Under the pieces are notes generated by a model that saw only the letters and a program-made list of their open reading frames with translations, searched no databases and was not told where the DNA came from. DNA of 64,000 bases, taken from Postechiella marina. GTDB taxonomy: Bacteria > Bacteroidota > Bacteroidia > Flavobacteriales > Flavobacteriaceae. Location: NCBI RefSeq assembly GCF_039538365.1, contig NZ_BAABCA010000002.1:1-64000 (forward strand), written 5' to 3'. Positions 15,907 to 25,698 of this stretch are shown here, piece by piece (position 1 is the first letter of the stretch; each line of letters begins with the position of its first letter). Made by a program: the position numbers and the translations under genes.

Positions 15907-18900
15907 CTAAAATCCAAAGCCAAAACCAAACTGAATTAAGTTCCCCTCAACAGAGTTAAAGTAGCCCACATTTATTGCCAAATAATTTCCTGCACTAGCC
16001 CATAAACCAAGACCTTGCGAGGTATGCCATGTATTAGAATCTTCGTTAGGTTGCCAAACACGACCATAATCAAATCCTCCAAAAAGACCTACTGTTATTG
16101 GTGCTACAGCTGTAACATAGCGCTTTAAACGCACACGTAAATCTGAAGATTGATAGAAATAAGATTTTCCAGTAAAACGTTCGTCTCTAAAACCTCTTAA
16201 ACCATTATCGCCCCCAATAGATGGTGCGTGATAAAAGAAATAATCACCTCCAATATTGGTTTTATACTCAGCTTTAGTGTCAAACACCAAATTACCAGAA
16301 GCTATTATTTTTTGAATTATTTCTGCCTTAAACTTAAAATAACCAAAACTATTATTAATGCCAGATGTATTAGTTTTATAACCAGCATTTAGGCCTAAAT
16401 ACAAACCTTTTGTAGGAAAATCGTCGGCATCGTCGTTGTAGTAATAAATTGAAGTTTCTCCACCTACATAGTGTTGACGCTCAAAAATAGGCGTATCAAA
16501 ATTAATAGTATTAAAAAAACGACTATCCATATTTTCAACTTTAAAAGACTCGTAAAGCGCTTTAATTTTTAAAGTTTTATGCACAAATCCTGTTTGTAAT
16601 TTTACTTGCTGAGTTCTAGCACGATAAAACTCTTGAAAAACATCGTCTTCAGCATTAATACTATTGTTACCAAAGCCAAAAAAGTTTCGTGTATAGCGTT
16701 GAGAAGATGCATAACCATTTATTTCTAAATTCCAACGAGGAAATACATTTGCAAAAACACCTTTATATTTTAATTCTGACGCCTTAAAGCCGAAAAAATA
16801 TTTAGCTGCTAGTGTGTGTTTTTGCCTAAACGGATTTCCATTAAAACCATTATTAGTATAAGTACCTTTTGTGCCAATAGAAAAGCCATCGTCTGTTCTA
16901 AAATCTAAAGTAGGCACAACTATGGTGTGGTCTTTTTCTAAATAACGCCAATGGAACGTATTGGTTTTATACAAATCTGTAAGTTGTGTTGCTGTTTTTT
17001 TACCTGTAAACTCACTTTTTTCGTGGTTCCAATCATATATTTTTATTTTTTTACGGTTTTCTATGTTGTAATCATCTTTACCATAACCACCAATAATTCT
17101 TATAACTAATTTAGAATTAGCATCGCCAATAACTTCAAAATTATCGTTATCACCTAAACCATAAACCCAAATTTCATCAGTTTTATCTTCATTGAACAGT
17201 CGGTCAAAGAATTTTTTATTTTTTCCTTTCGATATTAATCTTCTCATTTCAACTCTAGTTTTTCCTTCAGCAAGACGACTAATTTTAATTTCATCATCTT
17301 TTTCTGATGCATATAAAACAATTCTTCTTTCTAAATATTCTCCATAATCTTTTGCGTATTTAGGCAATAGCTTCAAACGTTCTTTAAGACTTTCTTTTAT
17401 ATAATTAGACGTACTATCCTGTACTTCTTTTGGTAATCTTTTAAATGCTTCATCTATTTTAGCATTAGTAAGTTGTTTTTTAATATATATAGCTTCCTTC
17501 TCCCAATTACTTGCATCGCAATTGGTTAAAATGGTTTTATCTAGCTTACTACCAGCATAATTTAACCATTTAGTATTTTTAATAGTTGGTCCGTAAGATT
17601 GCCACTGCCTAGTAATAGGAATAAACCATTGAATAATATTTATTGCTGTGCCATCAAACTTTGGAAAAGCATTATCTCTATCTCTAGGAACAGGCATAAA
17701 TTCTTTATTACCATCTGGTGTTTCGTACTCGGCCCATCGCCATTGGTCTGCATGCCTATCCCAATCGCCTAAAAGCATATCAAACACTCGCGCTCTAACA
17801 AAACTTTGCTGATCGACGCTGTAAGATTCATCGCTTTTAATTTTTTCAAGCATATCAGTTGTGCTTTCAAAATCGGTAATTTTTCCTTTTTCATCTATAG
17901 TTCTGCGATACCCCTTGTAATTTAATTGCTCGTCTGATGGACGTTGCTCTATAAAATAAAGCTGATTACCAAACGTGCTATTTAACCTTCCTAATTCAGA
18001 CTGACTAGGCACATAAAATAATTTGGTATTCGCATGGTTAACATCTACAGATTTGGCCATAGGATTAATAACCATTTGCATGTAAGGATGTGCTGTTGTA
18101 AAGAAATCTGAAATTAAATCTTCTGGTAAAGACCCTTTGTAATCGTTTTGAGTAAATGCAACACCTGGAACTCTAAATTTTAAAAATTTGAGAGGATCTT
18201 TACGTAACGAACGCATGGCAAATTCTCTTTGCTTATTGTCCTCTAAACGAATGGAGTAAGATTGATGTCCACCTCCTTTTTTTGTAAAATGTAGTCCGCC
18301 ATTTAAAGTATCTAAATAAGCTATTGGAGCTGTAACAGGTTTATAGTAATAATCGCGATAGCGATTTCCCCATAAAAATTTAAAAAAATTTCCGTGTTTT
18401 TCTCTTTTGCTAAGATTATATACAGTGTTTACACTTTCTTTTGATGCTGTATTAGTAACATTTTGTTGCTTCGTATTCTCTATAAATTTGTCTAAGACAG
18501 AAAAACGAGCGGGCTTACTATTTGTAGTTATAAAATGTACTTGCGAAGATCCATCTTTAAAATAATCTAACTGAACAAAACCTTTTTTTCCGTATGTAAA
18601 AACACCTTCGTAAGGCAAATTACCACCTACGCTATTAATTGTACTCTTACTGCGTTTTGTTGGTGCACTTCGACCTATTGACCCACTTATAATTTGATGA
18701 ATATCGCCTCCTTTAAGATACTGTAAACTCTCTTCGTGACCAGAGACAATTGTAATTCTATTGGATGCTTTTGCTAAAGAAGCTACTAGAGCTCTAAAAC
18801 CATTGTAAGGTCTTGCTAAAAGATTTCCGTTAGAAAAATCGCCTAAATAATCTACGCCTTTATGCAAAGTGCTAACAACAGGAATAGGCGCCATGACATT

Positions 18901-19623
18901 TTTAAAACTATTATGCCCTGCGTAAACACCATTACTAAATATAGGATGATGCATAGCAATTACTAAGTTTTTACCTTGAGCATCGTTAATATAACCTTCC
19001 AGCTCTTCTGCAAATCGCTTACGAGTTACAATATCTGTGCACTTTTTATTAATATTAACTACGTTTTCCCAATTAGAAATAAACCATTGCGAATCTACTA
19101 ACAGCAAATCAAGCGATTCGTTTATGTTAATAAACTCTAACGGACATCCATTTTTAGGTAGCACATAATCTTCTTGGTTTTTAACCTCGTCTAGATATTC
19201 TTCTACCTTTTGAATTGAATCTATATGCTTGCTTTTCCATTCGTTGGTTCCTGGCAAAAAAACAACCTGACCTTTAAAGCTTTTTGCCAATGTCAATTGT
19301 TCTTTAATTAGAGTTTTATCTTTATGCCAAGCTCCTTTTTTTTCTGAAATATTATCTCCAACAAATAGTAGTGTGCTATTTTTATCGGCCTTTTTTAAAC
19401 TTGATTTTAAAAGGTTTGTTAAGGTTTTATTGTTTTTATCTACCTTATTATTACCAAAACCTCCAACAATAAAAAAAGAATGCGATTTATTTTGAGTTTT
19501 TACTTCGAATTCTAAATCCTTTTTAACTTGAAGTTTATGCGTAGCACAAGCACTAAACAAAGCTGTGACCGCTAATAAAACAACAATTTTAAATGGATGT
19601 ATATGTGTTTTTTTTATTTTCAA
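15907..19623 (-). CDS. Calcineurin-like phosphoesterase fused to an Omp85-type outer membrane barrel
   Basis: 1238 residues. A lipoprotein signal ends LFSAC (C26). Residues 50-370 look like a metallophosphoesterase: FFIVGGFGNN, LLFVGDN, AMHHPIFSNG and VSGHEE supply the Asp, Asn and His ligands in order. A long middle region contains DRDNAFPKFDG and YGKDDYNI. The last 280 residues are a BamA/TamA-like surface-antigen barrel ending LIQFGFGFGF, with an aromatic final residue. This layout places the enzyme in the periplasm or at the surface, tethered to its own barrel. The substrate is unknown. Monocistronic, preceding a GIN-domain gene. Confidence 0.8.
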   Translation of the reverse strand: MKIKKTHIHPFKIVVLLAVTALFSACATHKLQVKKDLEFEVKTQNKSHSFFIVGGFGNNKVDKNNKTLTNLLKSSLKKADKNSTLLFVGDNISEKKGAWHKDKTLIKEQLTLAKSFKGQVVFLPGTNEWKSKHIDSIQKVEEYLDEVKNQEDYVLPKNGCPLEFININESLDLLLVDSQWFISNWENVVNINKKCTDIVTRKRFAEELEGYINDAQGKNLVIAMHHPIFSNGVYAGHNSFKNVMAPIPVVSTLHKGVDYLGDFSNGNLLARPYNGFRALVASLAKASNRITIVSGHEESLQYLKGGDIHQIISGSIGRSAPTKRSKSTINSVGGNLPYEGVFTYGKKGFVQLDYFKDGSSQVHFITTNSKPARFSVLDKFIENTKQQNVTNTASKESVNTVYNLSKREKHGNFFKFLWGNRYRDYYYKPVTAPIAYLDTLNGGLHFTKKGGGHQSYSIRLEDNKQREFAMRSLRKDPLKFLKFRVPGVAFTQNDYKGSLPEDLISDFFTTAHPYMQMVINPMAKSVDVNHANTKLFYVPSQSELGRLNSTFGNQLYFIEQRPSDEQLNYKGYRRTIDEKGKITDFESTTDMLEKIKSDESYSVDQQSFVRARVFDMLLGDWDRHADQWRWAEYETPDGNKEFMPVPRDRDNAFPKFDGTAINIIQWFIPITRQWQSYGPTIKNTKWLNYAGSKLDKTILTNCDASNWEKEAIYIKKQLTNAKIDEAFKRLPKEVQDSTSNYIKESLKERLKLLPKYAKDYGEYLERRIVLYASEKDDEIKISRLAEGKTRVEMRRLISKGKNKKFFDRLFNEDKTDEIWVYGLGDNDNFEVIGDANSKLVIRIIGGYGKDDYNIENRKKIKIYDWNHEKSEFTGKKTATQLTDLYKTNTFHWRYLEKDHTIVVPTLDFRTDDGFSIGTKGTYTNNGFNGNPFRQKHTLAAKYFFGFKASELKYKGVFANVFPRWNLEINGYASSQRYTRNFFGFGNNSINAEDDVFQEFYRARTQQVKLQTGFVHKTLKIKALYESFKVENMDSRFFNTINFDTPIFERQHYVGGETSIYYYNDDADDFPTKGLYLGLNAGYKTNTSGINNSFGYFKFKAEIIQKIIASGNLVFDTKAEYKTNIGGDYFFYHAPSIGGDNGLRGFRDERFTGKSYFYQSSDLRVRLKRYVTAVAPITVGLFGGFDYGRVWQPNEDSNTWHTSQGLGLWASAGNYLAINVGYFNSVEGNLIQFGFGFGF

Positions 19624-19716
19624 AATTTAGTATATATAATTTGTTTTAATAAAGAAAGAGATTAAGAATAACCCCAACCTCTTCTCTTTATATTCTATAA
19701 ATAAAATCTAGGGTTA

Positions 19717-20400
19717 TTATCTCATAACAATAGATCCTCCAAGTTTTTTGTCTTGTTTAACAGTTTCTGGGTTACCAAATATTTCAATTTTACCACCAGC
19801 TACTACATTTGCGTCTATATATTCTTTAGCTGTTACTTTTGCCATACCTCCTGCAAAAACAGCTACGTCTATTTTTTCTGACTCTAATCCTTTTGAATGA
19901 TATTCGCCTCCGCTGCGTATAGTAATATCTTGGTCGTCTGTTGTACCAGACACTTTAATTTCACCTCCAGACACTGCCTTAGAGTTTAAATTTTGAGAAG
20001 TTATAACAGCGTCAATTTCTGCTCCTTCTTGGGCACGAAGCGTTAAATAATTAGATTTAAGCTTATTGTCTGTTTTAATTTTAGCACCCTCGTTGGCATC
20101 AACCAATTGTAAATCTTCTGTATAATATAGAGTAAGGTATGTTTTATTACCATCTAAAAAATTATCGATTTCCATTCGTATTTTAAGCCTACCATCATTA
20201 TTAACAATACTAACTTCGTCTGTATCATCTCCAGATATTGTTGCATAATTTTTATTACTTTGTACTAGCTTCACATTAATTTGATCGAAAACTTTTAGCT
20301 CGTTAAAAGGTTCTAATTGTTCGGTGGTTGTAGTGTTTTGTGCATTGATAAAACCACTAAAAAATAAAGTGACTATAAGTGCAATTTCTATCTTTTTCAT
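19717..20400 (-). CDS. Head-GIN domain (DUF2807) secreted protein
   Basis: 227 residues with a signal peptide ending INAQ. FNELKVFDQINVKLVQ leads into the right-handed beta-helix of the DUF2807/GIN family, with repeating short strands rich in Gly, Ser and Asn (EGAEIDAVI, GGEIKVSG, GGKIEIFG). These periplasmic or surface proteins are common in Bacteroidota and have been called putative adhesins; no enzyme function is known. Transcribed upstream of the large phosphoesterase, 93 bases apart. Confidence 0.82.
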   Translation of the reverse strand: MKKIEIALIVTLFFSGFINAQNTTTTEQLEPFNELKVFDQINVKLVQSNKNYATISGDDTDEVSIVNNDGRLKIRMEIDNFLDGNKTYLTLYYTEDLQLVDANEGAKIKTDNKLKSNYLTLRAQEGAEIDAVITSQNLNSKAVSGGEIKVSGTTDDQDITIRSGGEYHSKGLESEKIDVAVFAGGMAKVTAKEYIDANVVAGGKIEIFGNPETVKQDKKLGGSIVMR

Positions 20401-20644
20401 AAATGTTATGTATTAGTATTATAGTTCTATTTTAAACAAGTAAATTGTATTTTAAAATAGAAGTTGTTAATATTATTTTTAAATTACAGGATAAAATTAA
20501 GCCAAGACCAATTGTCTTTTTAACGCTATTACTTTTTATCTTAATCCAAAAGCATTGTACGCTTCTTAATAGTATAATGTCTTTAAAAAACACCTCAAAT
20601 AATTTTAGCTTAAGGCATTTTACGTTGTGTATTAAAAGCAGTTA

Positions 20645-21154
20645 CTACTTTCCTCCTCTTGCGGGATAATCATTTTTATTAATGTAATCAATGGCATTTA
20701 AAATATCGTTCCAATTTGGCCTTGCAAAAGGCATAGTTTGTATTGCCGAGGCATAGAGTGTGTTATCTGGCCTTACTAAAAACACACCAGGCTCTGAAAA
20801 AACATTGGGTTCTTTATCTGAAATACCATTAGATATAAAAAGACCAAATGCTCTAGCTTTATCTTCGGTTAAATTATAAGCTATAGAAAGTTCGGGCACA
20901 TTCCATGTATCTCCTGATTTTTTTGCTCGCTCTTCACTATCACTACTTATAGCTATTACTTTTACACCGCGCTTATTAAAATCTTTTAATTTAGTAGCTA
21001 AGTCTTCTAAATATGCTTTACATACCGGACAGTGAAGCCCTCTATAAAAAACTAAAACGGTGAATGTTTCGCTTTGCTGCCCGCTTAGCTCCCATGTTTT
21101 ATCTGTTATTAAAGGTAGTTTTAGACTTGGTAAATCTGTATTTGGCTTTATCAT
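20645..21154 (-). CDS. Peroxiredoxin-like thioredoxin-fold protein (AhpC/TSA)
   Basis: 169 residues. The fold starts LPLITDKTWELSGQ and the active site is YRGLHCPVCKAYL with C42 and C45, giving the CxxC form seen in PRXL2/AhpC-TSA-like proteins. AISSDSEERAKKSG and FSEPGVFLVRPDN follow the thioredoxin pattern. It likely reduces peroxides or acts as a thiol-disulfide reductase in the cytoplasm, since there is no signal peptide. Monocistronic. Confidence 0.82.
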   Translation of the reverse strand: MIKPNTDLPSLKLPLITDKTWELSGQQSETFTVLVFYRGLHCPVCKAYLEDLATKLKDFNKRGVKVIAISSDSEERAKKSGDTWNVPELSIAYNLTEDKARAFGLFISNGISDKEPNVFSEPGVFLVRPDNTLYASAIQTMPFARPNWNDILNAIDYINKNDYPARGGK

Positions 21155-21515
21155 TTTATATTTTTTTGTGCAATTTAAATTAGATTTCGATTGTCTTTTA
21201 ACCCTATACCTTTAATTATTAACTTAGAAAAGAAGCTATGCAATTAATCCTTTTTTTAATCTGTTTATAATGTTTGCTAAAAACCTAATGACAAAATCTC
21301 AAGATTAACTTACTAGATATTATATAGCTAGACTACTACTCTTTTTATTCTACTTTTATTTAACACGTATCATAAACAAACAATAATCAAATGCACTAAT
21401 AATTCATTTTTTTGCATCAATCATAACTTTTATTTGATATTATTTTTGTTGCAGATGTTAAACGGAATACATCAGCAAAAGAAAATTCCGATCATTTAAA
21501 TTTTAATAAATTATT
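21155..21515. promoter_or_regulatory. 361-base divergent intergenic region
   Basis: No gene is seen. A candidate -7 box TATTTTTG lies at 21441-21448, with TTTG at 21411-21414 as a possible though slightly distant -33, pointing to the four-helix protein gene at 21516. The presumed leader contains a weak inverted repeat, CGGAAT (21463-21468) and ATTCCG (21485-21490). The left half holds nothing recognisable besides AT-rich sequence. Confidence 0.4.
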
Positions 21516-21965
21516 ATGAACGCATACACAGAAACTGTAGGAACTCACTTAAATAACCTTTTAGAAAAGACATACGATGCGGAAAAAGGATATAAAACTG
21601 CTGCCGAAAATACCGAAAACACAAATCTTAAAGCTTTCTTTCAAAGAAAAAGTGAAGAACGTAAAGATTTTGGACATGCTCTAAAAGCAGAAATTAAACT
21701 ATTTGGAGAAGAACCAGAAAAAGGTGGTAGCATACAAGGAAATATGCACCGTGCTTGGATGGACACTAAAGCCTTCTTTACTAAAGATAATGCAGAAGCC
21801 ATGCTAGAAGAATCTATTAGAGGAGAAAAAGCTGCCATAGACGAATACGAACATGTATTAAAAGAGGCGACATTGCCTGCTAGTACAAATAGTATTTTAT
21901 CGTATCAAATTAATACTATTAAATCTGATTTAAAAACTGTAAAACGTTTAGAAGATTTAAGTTAA
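21516..21965 (+). CDS. PA2169-type four-helix-bundle protein (DUF2383, ferritin-like)
   Basis: 149 residues, nearly all helix. HLNNLLEKTYDAEKGYKTAA starts the first helix, FFQRKSEERKDFGHALKAEI forms the second, HRAWMDTKAF precedes the third, and EESIRGEKAAIDEYEHVLKE completes a ferritin-like bundle. This is the PA2169/DUF2383 family, found widely with stress genes. Glu and His positions could bind a di-metal centre, but activity is unproven. Monocistronic, with a strong terminator. Confidence 0.85.
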   Translation: MNAYTETVGTHLNNLLEKTYDAEKGYKTAAENTENTNLKAFFQRKSEERKDFGHALKAEIKLFGEEPEKGGSIQGNMHRAWMDTKAFFTKDNAEAMLEESIRGEKAAIDEYEHVLKEATLPASTNSILSYQINTIKSDLKTVKRLEDLS

Positions 21966-21985
21966 GAATAAAAAATACAAATTAT

Positions 21986-22017
21986 AAAAAGGAGATGCTT
22001 AAATGCATCTCCTTTTT
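21986..22017. terminator. Intrinsic terminator
   Basis: AAAAAGGAGATGC and GCATCTCCTTTTT form a stable hairpin with a 5-base loop just after the four-helix protein gene. Confidence 0.88.
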
Positions 22018-22167
22018 GTTTGCATGATACTCTAGCAAACCACAAAAAACGTAATGAGTTAATAATCAAACGTATTGAGATTACCTGTTTCCAATCAATT
22101 AACCATCTTTACACTATAGCAATTGATAAAGCATCAATTTAAAATTTAACCCTTAAAACAAAACATT

Positions 22168-22329
22168 ATGTTACGTTGGACAATCACATTTATAATATTA
22201 GCAATAATTGCTGCAGTTCTTGGATTTGGAGGCATAGCTGCTGGTGCAGCAAGCATCGCTAAAGTACTATTCTTTATTTTTCTTATCCTTTTTGTAGTGT
22301 CACTTATAGGAGGCCGAAAAAGACTATAA
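22168..22329 (+). CDS. DUF1328 small membrane protein (YtjA-like)
   Basis: 53 residues with two hydrophobic helices. MLRWTITFIILAIIAAVLGF, then GGIAAGAASIAKVLFFIFLI, then a basic tail (GGRKRL) match the DUF1328/YtjA family closely. These are inner membrane proteins of unknown function that often accompany general-stress genes such as CsbD. It lies 46 bases ahead of a small acidic lipoprotein gene and is probably co-transcribed with it. Confidence 0.88.
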   Translation: MLRWTITFIILAIIAAVLGFGGIAAGAASIAKVLFFIFLILFVVSLIGGRKRL

Positions 22330-22375
22330 TATAATTTTAATACATAAAATAAATATAACCTTTAAAATTAAAAAC

Positions 22376-22561
22376 ATGAAAAAATCAATTTTATACCTAA
22401 CATTTGCATTATTATTTACTGCATCACTTTCAACTTTTACAAGTTGTAGAGATCAAAAAAGCACTTCAGAAAAAGTAGAAGAAAGTATTGACGAAGCAGG
22501 CGATGCTATTGAAGAAGGCGCAGAAGAAGTAGAAGACGAAATAGATGACGCTACAGACTAA
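22376..22561 (+). CDS. Small acidic lipoprotein
   Basis: 61 residues. The signal peptide ends FTSC (C24), predicting a lipid-modified Cys. The mature part is RDQKSTSEKVEESIDEAGDA and then a run of Glu/Asp/Ala heptads, an amphipathic acidic helix as in entericidin- or YtxH-like stress lipoproteins. The direct partner is unknown. Downstream of DUF1328 and closed by a hairpin at 22596. Confidence 0.75.
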   Translation: MKKSILYLTFALLFTASLSTFTSCRDQKSTSEKVEESIDEAGDAIEEGAEEVEDEIDDATD

Positions 22562-22595
22562 AGTTAATATACTACTAATTATATAGCAATAACTT

Positions 22596-22634
22596 GCAGG
22601 CGATTTCTTTATAGAAAACCGCCTGCTTTTTTTT
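22596..22634 (+). terminator. Intrinsic terminator
   Basis: GCAGGCG (22596-22602) pairs with CGCCTGC (22620-22626), followed by eight T. It ends the DUF1328-lipoprotein unit. Confidence 0.88.
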
Positions 22635-22652
22635 AAAATAAAAAACAGCAAA

Positions 22653-22997
22653 ATGGAAAAGAACAATTTAAAAAGCGAAAAAGATTACATAGATAAATAT
22701 CAAGATATGGGCTATACTTCTAATTACAGAATAGCCAATAATAACTTGATAGATTTAATTACTAAAACAGAATATAAACCTGCTGACATAAAAGTTGTAG
22801 CTAAGCATAGGTTTGAGGGTTTAAGCAACCCTGGCGATATGTCTATACTATATATTATAGAAATAGGTTTAAAAAGTAAAGGTACAGTATTGGCTAATTA
22901 TAGCCCGTCGAGCGATACCGAAATGGCAGAGTTTTTTAATAATATACCCAAAGAAAACATATCTCAAAAAAACAACATTCTTGATTTTAAGATTTAG
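22653..22997 (+). CDS. Small Bacteroidota protein, so-called PRPP-synthetase-like family
   Basis: 114 residues. GYTSNYRIANNNLIDL, then VVAKHRFEGLSNPGDMSILY and SKGTVLANYSP, match a short family of Bacteroidota proteins often mislabelled phosphoribosylpyrophosphate synthetase. It lacks the PRPP-binding motif and is too short for that enzyme, so the label should not be used. Cytosolic, function unknown. Flanked by terminators on both sides, hence its own unit in a stress-gene cluster. Confidence 0.65.
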   Translation: MEKNNLKSEKDYIDKYQDMGYTSNYRIANNNLIDLITKTEYKPADIKVVAKHRFEGLSNPGDMSILYIIEIGLKSKGTVLANYSPSSDTEMAEFFNNIPKENISQKNNILDFKI

Positions 22998-23010
22998 AAT
23001 AGTACCACAT

Positions 23011-23044
23011 AAAAAGTTCACCGTAATAAAAGGGTGAACTTTTT
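23011..23044. terminator. Intrinsic terminator
   Basis: AAAAAGTTCACC and GGTGAACTTTTT with a 10-base loop, after the gene ending at 22997; symmetric enough to act in both directions. Confidence 0.85.
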
Positions 23045-23132
23045 ATATTTATACAATTAATAACTCTATACATTGCCCATACTATATGCATCTATTAAAA
23101 TAATTAATTGCAAAAGCGTTGTATTTCAGTTG

Positions 23133-24224
23133 CTAAGATTTTGAAGCTTTTTCTGCATCTTTAAAATCAATCTCATTATCTACACTACCTTGAAAAGCTT
23201 CTATCCAACCATTTTTAAAAATATTCCATACGGTTGGCCATACTTTAGATTCTACTTGATTTAAGTCTCCAGAAATAGGTACTTTAGTAGCCAAAGTATT
23301 ATTCCCTTTGTTTTTTAGAAGAAATTTAAAGAAACCAACAAACCCTTCCCAAAGGGTGTTTAAAAAGCCATCTTGCTCGGCACTTATTAGCTTAGAATCT
23401 TTTAATAAAGGTTTTAAATACCCTGTTAAATAACCATTAGCAATAGCTATTTCGCTAAACACATTAAATTCTCCTTCAGCAAAATCAATACCAGCATAAT
23501 GCGTGGTAAAATCGTTTAAAGCTAATGCAGATGCATTTTCTAGCGAGAAAGACATATCTACATCTGGAATTTTCTTTACCAAATCCATTTTTCCATCTAG
23601 AACAAAATTACCGTTACCAATAGAAACTGCTGTAGCTTCGACTTTAGAAGGTAATTCGCTACCCGTTCGAATAACGTTTCTTAAATTAGTAGCATTTAGC
23701 TCTATATGGTTTAATTGTAAATCGATATTAGGATCTGCAGCCAATTGCACAAACGATGCTTTACCATTAATAATTTCTAGGTGATTTATATTTATAGGCA
23801 CCAAATCTGTAAGAGCTTTAGACCAATCGTCAAAATCGGGATCTTTTGCTTCGTTTATCTGTTGATCTTCGAACACGTAAATAAACTGAGGTCTAGTTAA
23901 AATAACTTCGCTAACAATTTTCCCTTTAACTAATGCACTCCAAGCAATTGAAATATCGGTTTTTTCTAAATCTAAAACTGGTATTTGGGTATTGGCATCG
24001 AGTTTATTTAAAAATAAATTATTAATAACATATTTACCCGTAATAAGAGATATATCTATATCTGCAACCTCACCGTAATAACCTGGTATATCTGCAAGTA
24101 CTGTGTTTACATAGTTTTTTACAAAATAAGGCAACACTATTCTAGCTGTTATTAAAATGGTTAATATTGCAATTGGAATTAAAAACCGTTTTTTTCTTAA
24201 CATGCTTCTTTTTTTAGTTCTCAT
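23133..24224 (-). CDS. DUF748/AsmA-like inner-membrane-anchored envelope protein
   Basis: 363 residues from ATG 24224. One N-terminal helix (FLIPIAILTILITARIVLPY) is followed by a long beta-rich periplasmic domain: NTVLADIPGYYGEVADIDIS, LEKTDISIAWSALVKGKIV and LTRPQFIYVFE are typical of DUF748, an AsmA-related family. AsmA-like proteins bridge the periplasm and are linked to phospholipid transport. The start was chosen because the ATG at 24257 overlaps the preceding gene; both are possible. Second of two similar genes in the same operon. Confidence 0.7.
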   Translation of the reverse strand: MRTKKRSMLRKKRFLIPIAILTILITARIVLPYFVKNYVNTVLADIPGYYGEVADIDISLITGKYVINNLFLNKLDANTQIPVLDLEKTDISIAWSALVKGKIVSEVILTRPQFIYVFEDQQINEAKDPDFDDWSKALTDLVPININHLEIINGKASFVQLAADPNIDLQLNHIELNATNLRNVIRTGSELPSKVEATAVSIGNGNFVLDGKMDLVKKIPDVDMSFSLENASALALNDFTTHYAGIDFAEGEFNVFSEIAIANGYLTGYLKPLLKDSKLISAEQDGFLNTLWEGFVGFFKFLLKNKGNNTLATKVPISGDLNQVESKVWPTVWNIFKNGWIEAFQGSVDNEIDFKDAEKASKS

Positions 24225-24237
24225 ATATCGTGTGTTT

Positions 24238-25695
24238 TTATTTTCTTTTTTTACCATTACCAGTAACGGTATTCTTTAAACCATCTTTAGTATTAAGCCA
24301 TAAATAATTAAAAAAAGATTTTGTTTTATCTCGCTCTACATTAATCTCTCCATAACGATAACCATTGGCATCTGTTTTAGAGCCATCGTTTGTAAAAAGA
24401 TTTGCTATGGTAGTAACTAATTTTTTAACTCCTAACCTATTTTCGTCTAAAATTTGAAATTGAAAATCTTCATATTTCATTTTCATATCTCCAGAAGACT
24501 TTATATAATTGCCACTTACTGTCAAATATAATTCTTGAAAAACTCCGTTTGCTCGTACTTGTGCATTCGACTCTAAAAATGGATTAATAGCCTTAATTTT
24601 AAGATTTTTTATAATTATAGATGCTTCAAAACTATCATTACGGTTAGCTGTGTTAAAGTTAAAATTAAGTTCTATTGGCGCATCATCTATAAATAAAGCA
24701 GTACATTTTACATGTGTCTTTTCTTGATTAATATTAGACAAGTTATCTATACGTGCACTCCATCTTTTAAATAATATAGGTGTGGGTTGTATTTCATTTA
24801 ACACTTTTTCTGTATAAGAAATATTTTGTCCATTTAACAACAAAGTATCTATTTGCAATTTTATAGGTAGCTTTCTTAACATTGCACTATAAAGTAATTT
24901 AGTATGTACGTCGTCTGGTAAAGTTTTATCTCTGTACAACTTAAGATTGCTTTGATTAAATTTAAACTGTTCTGCTTCAATTTTTAAGCTATCATTAAGT
25001 ACCGACAAAGTTAAATTTTTAGCAATAGAGTTTTTTATCTGTAACTGTACATGGTCGCGCTCCTTATCAATCTTATTTGATAATTCTGAAACATCATATT
25101 TCGTTTTTACAGAAATAGCTCCCGTTTTTAAGTTTTGATTTCTGTAAGAAAGTGCTTTAATGGTTAATATTTCAAAATCTGTAAGATTATAAGTTAAACT
25201 ATCTAAATTTAAACTCGCGTTGCTATAGTTAAAAGGAATTTTTTGTTTCGCTATGTCTGCACTAGTTTTAAATTTTTTTAGCTCAAAAAATGCATTTTTA
25301 ATAGCTAAATCTATAAGATTTGTTGCATTATCTTTTTGCTCTATATCTGTATTGTAAACACTAATTTTTCGCACTATAACACATTCCTTTTTCCATAGCG
25401 CCCAATAATCTAGACCTTTAATATTTATTTTACTAGCACCAATGTTTATTTCCTTACCTAATTTATTATCTGGTAAAACCTTAAATTTAACATCCTTGAT
25501 ATTAATTGTATTAACAAATAAATTTAATGCCATACTGTTATAATTAAGTTCTATTTGAGCTGGTAATTTTTCAGAAATAATAGAATCAATTTTATATACT
25601 GCATATTCTTGTAACGCAAAAATTAATAGCATTAAAATAAAAAAAGCCCCTATTATAAAACGAAGCCATTTTTTGTAAAATATCGTGTTTTTCAT
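24238..25695 (-). CDS. AsmA-like membrane-anchored envelope protein
   Basis: 485 residues. An N-terminal anchor, WLRFIIGAFFILMLLIFALQ, is followed by a beta-rich periplasmic region rich in Asn, Lys and Leu; IKNLKIKAINPFLESNAQVR and FQELYLTVSGNYIKSSGDMK near residues 370-400 resemble the repeating strands of AsmA/DUF748 proteins. It precedes the DUF748-like gene by 13 bases and shares its architecture, so the two may work together in envelope lipid homeostasis. Assignment rests on architecture rather than a strong motif. Confidence 0.6.
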   Translation of the reverse strand: MKNTIFYKKWLRFIIGAFFILMLLIFALQEYAVYKIDSIISEKLPAQIELNYNSMALNLFVNTINIKDVKFKVLPDNKLGKEINIGASKINIKGLDYWALWKKECVIVRKISVYNTDIEQKDNATNLIDLAIKNAFFELKKFKTSADIAKQKIPFNYSNASLNLDSLTYNLTDFEILTIKALSYRNQNLKTGAISVKTKYDVSELSNKIDKERDHVQLQIKNSIAKNLTLSVLNDSLKIEAEQFKFNQSNLKLYRDKTLPDDVHTKLLYSAMLRKLPIKLQIDTLLLNGQNISYTEKVLNEIQPTPILFKRWSARIDNLSNINQEKTHVKCTALFIDDAPIELNFNFNTANRNDSFEASIIIKNLKIKAINPFLESNAQVRANGVFQELYLTVSGNYIKSSGDMKMKYEDFQFQILDENRLGVKKLVTTIANLFTNDGSKTDANGYRYGEINVERDKTKSFFNYLWLNTKDGLKNTVTGNGKKRK

Positions 25696-25698
25696 ATT

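Noticed and set aside
20445..20669. Plus-strand open frame of 74 residues between the GIN and peroxiredoxin genes
   Set aside because: It starts with TTG, overlaps the end of the peroxiredoxin gene on the other strand and has no protein-like features beyond a hydrophobic stretch in AT-rich DNA.
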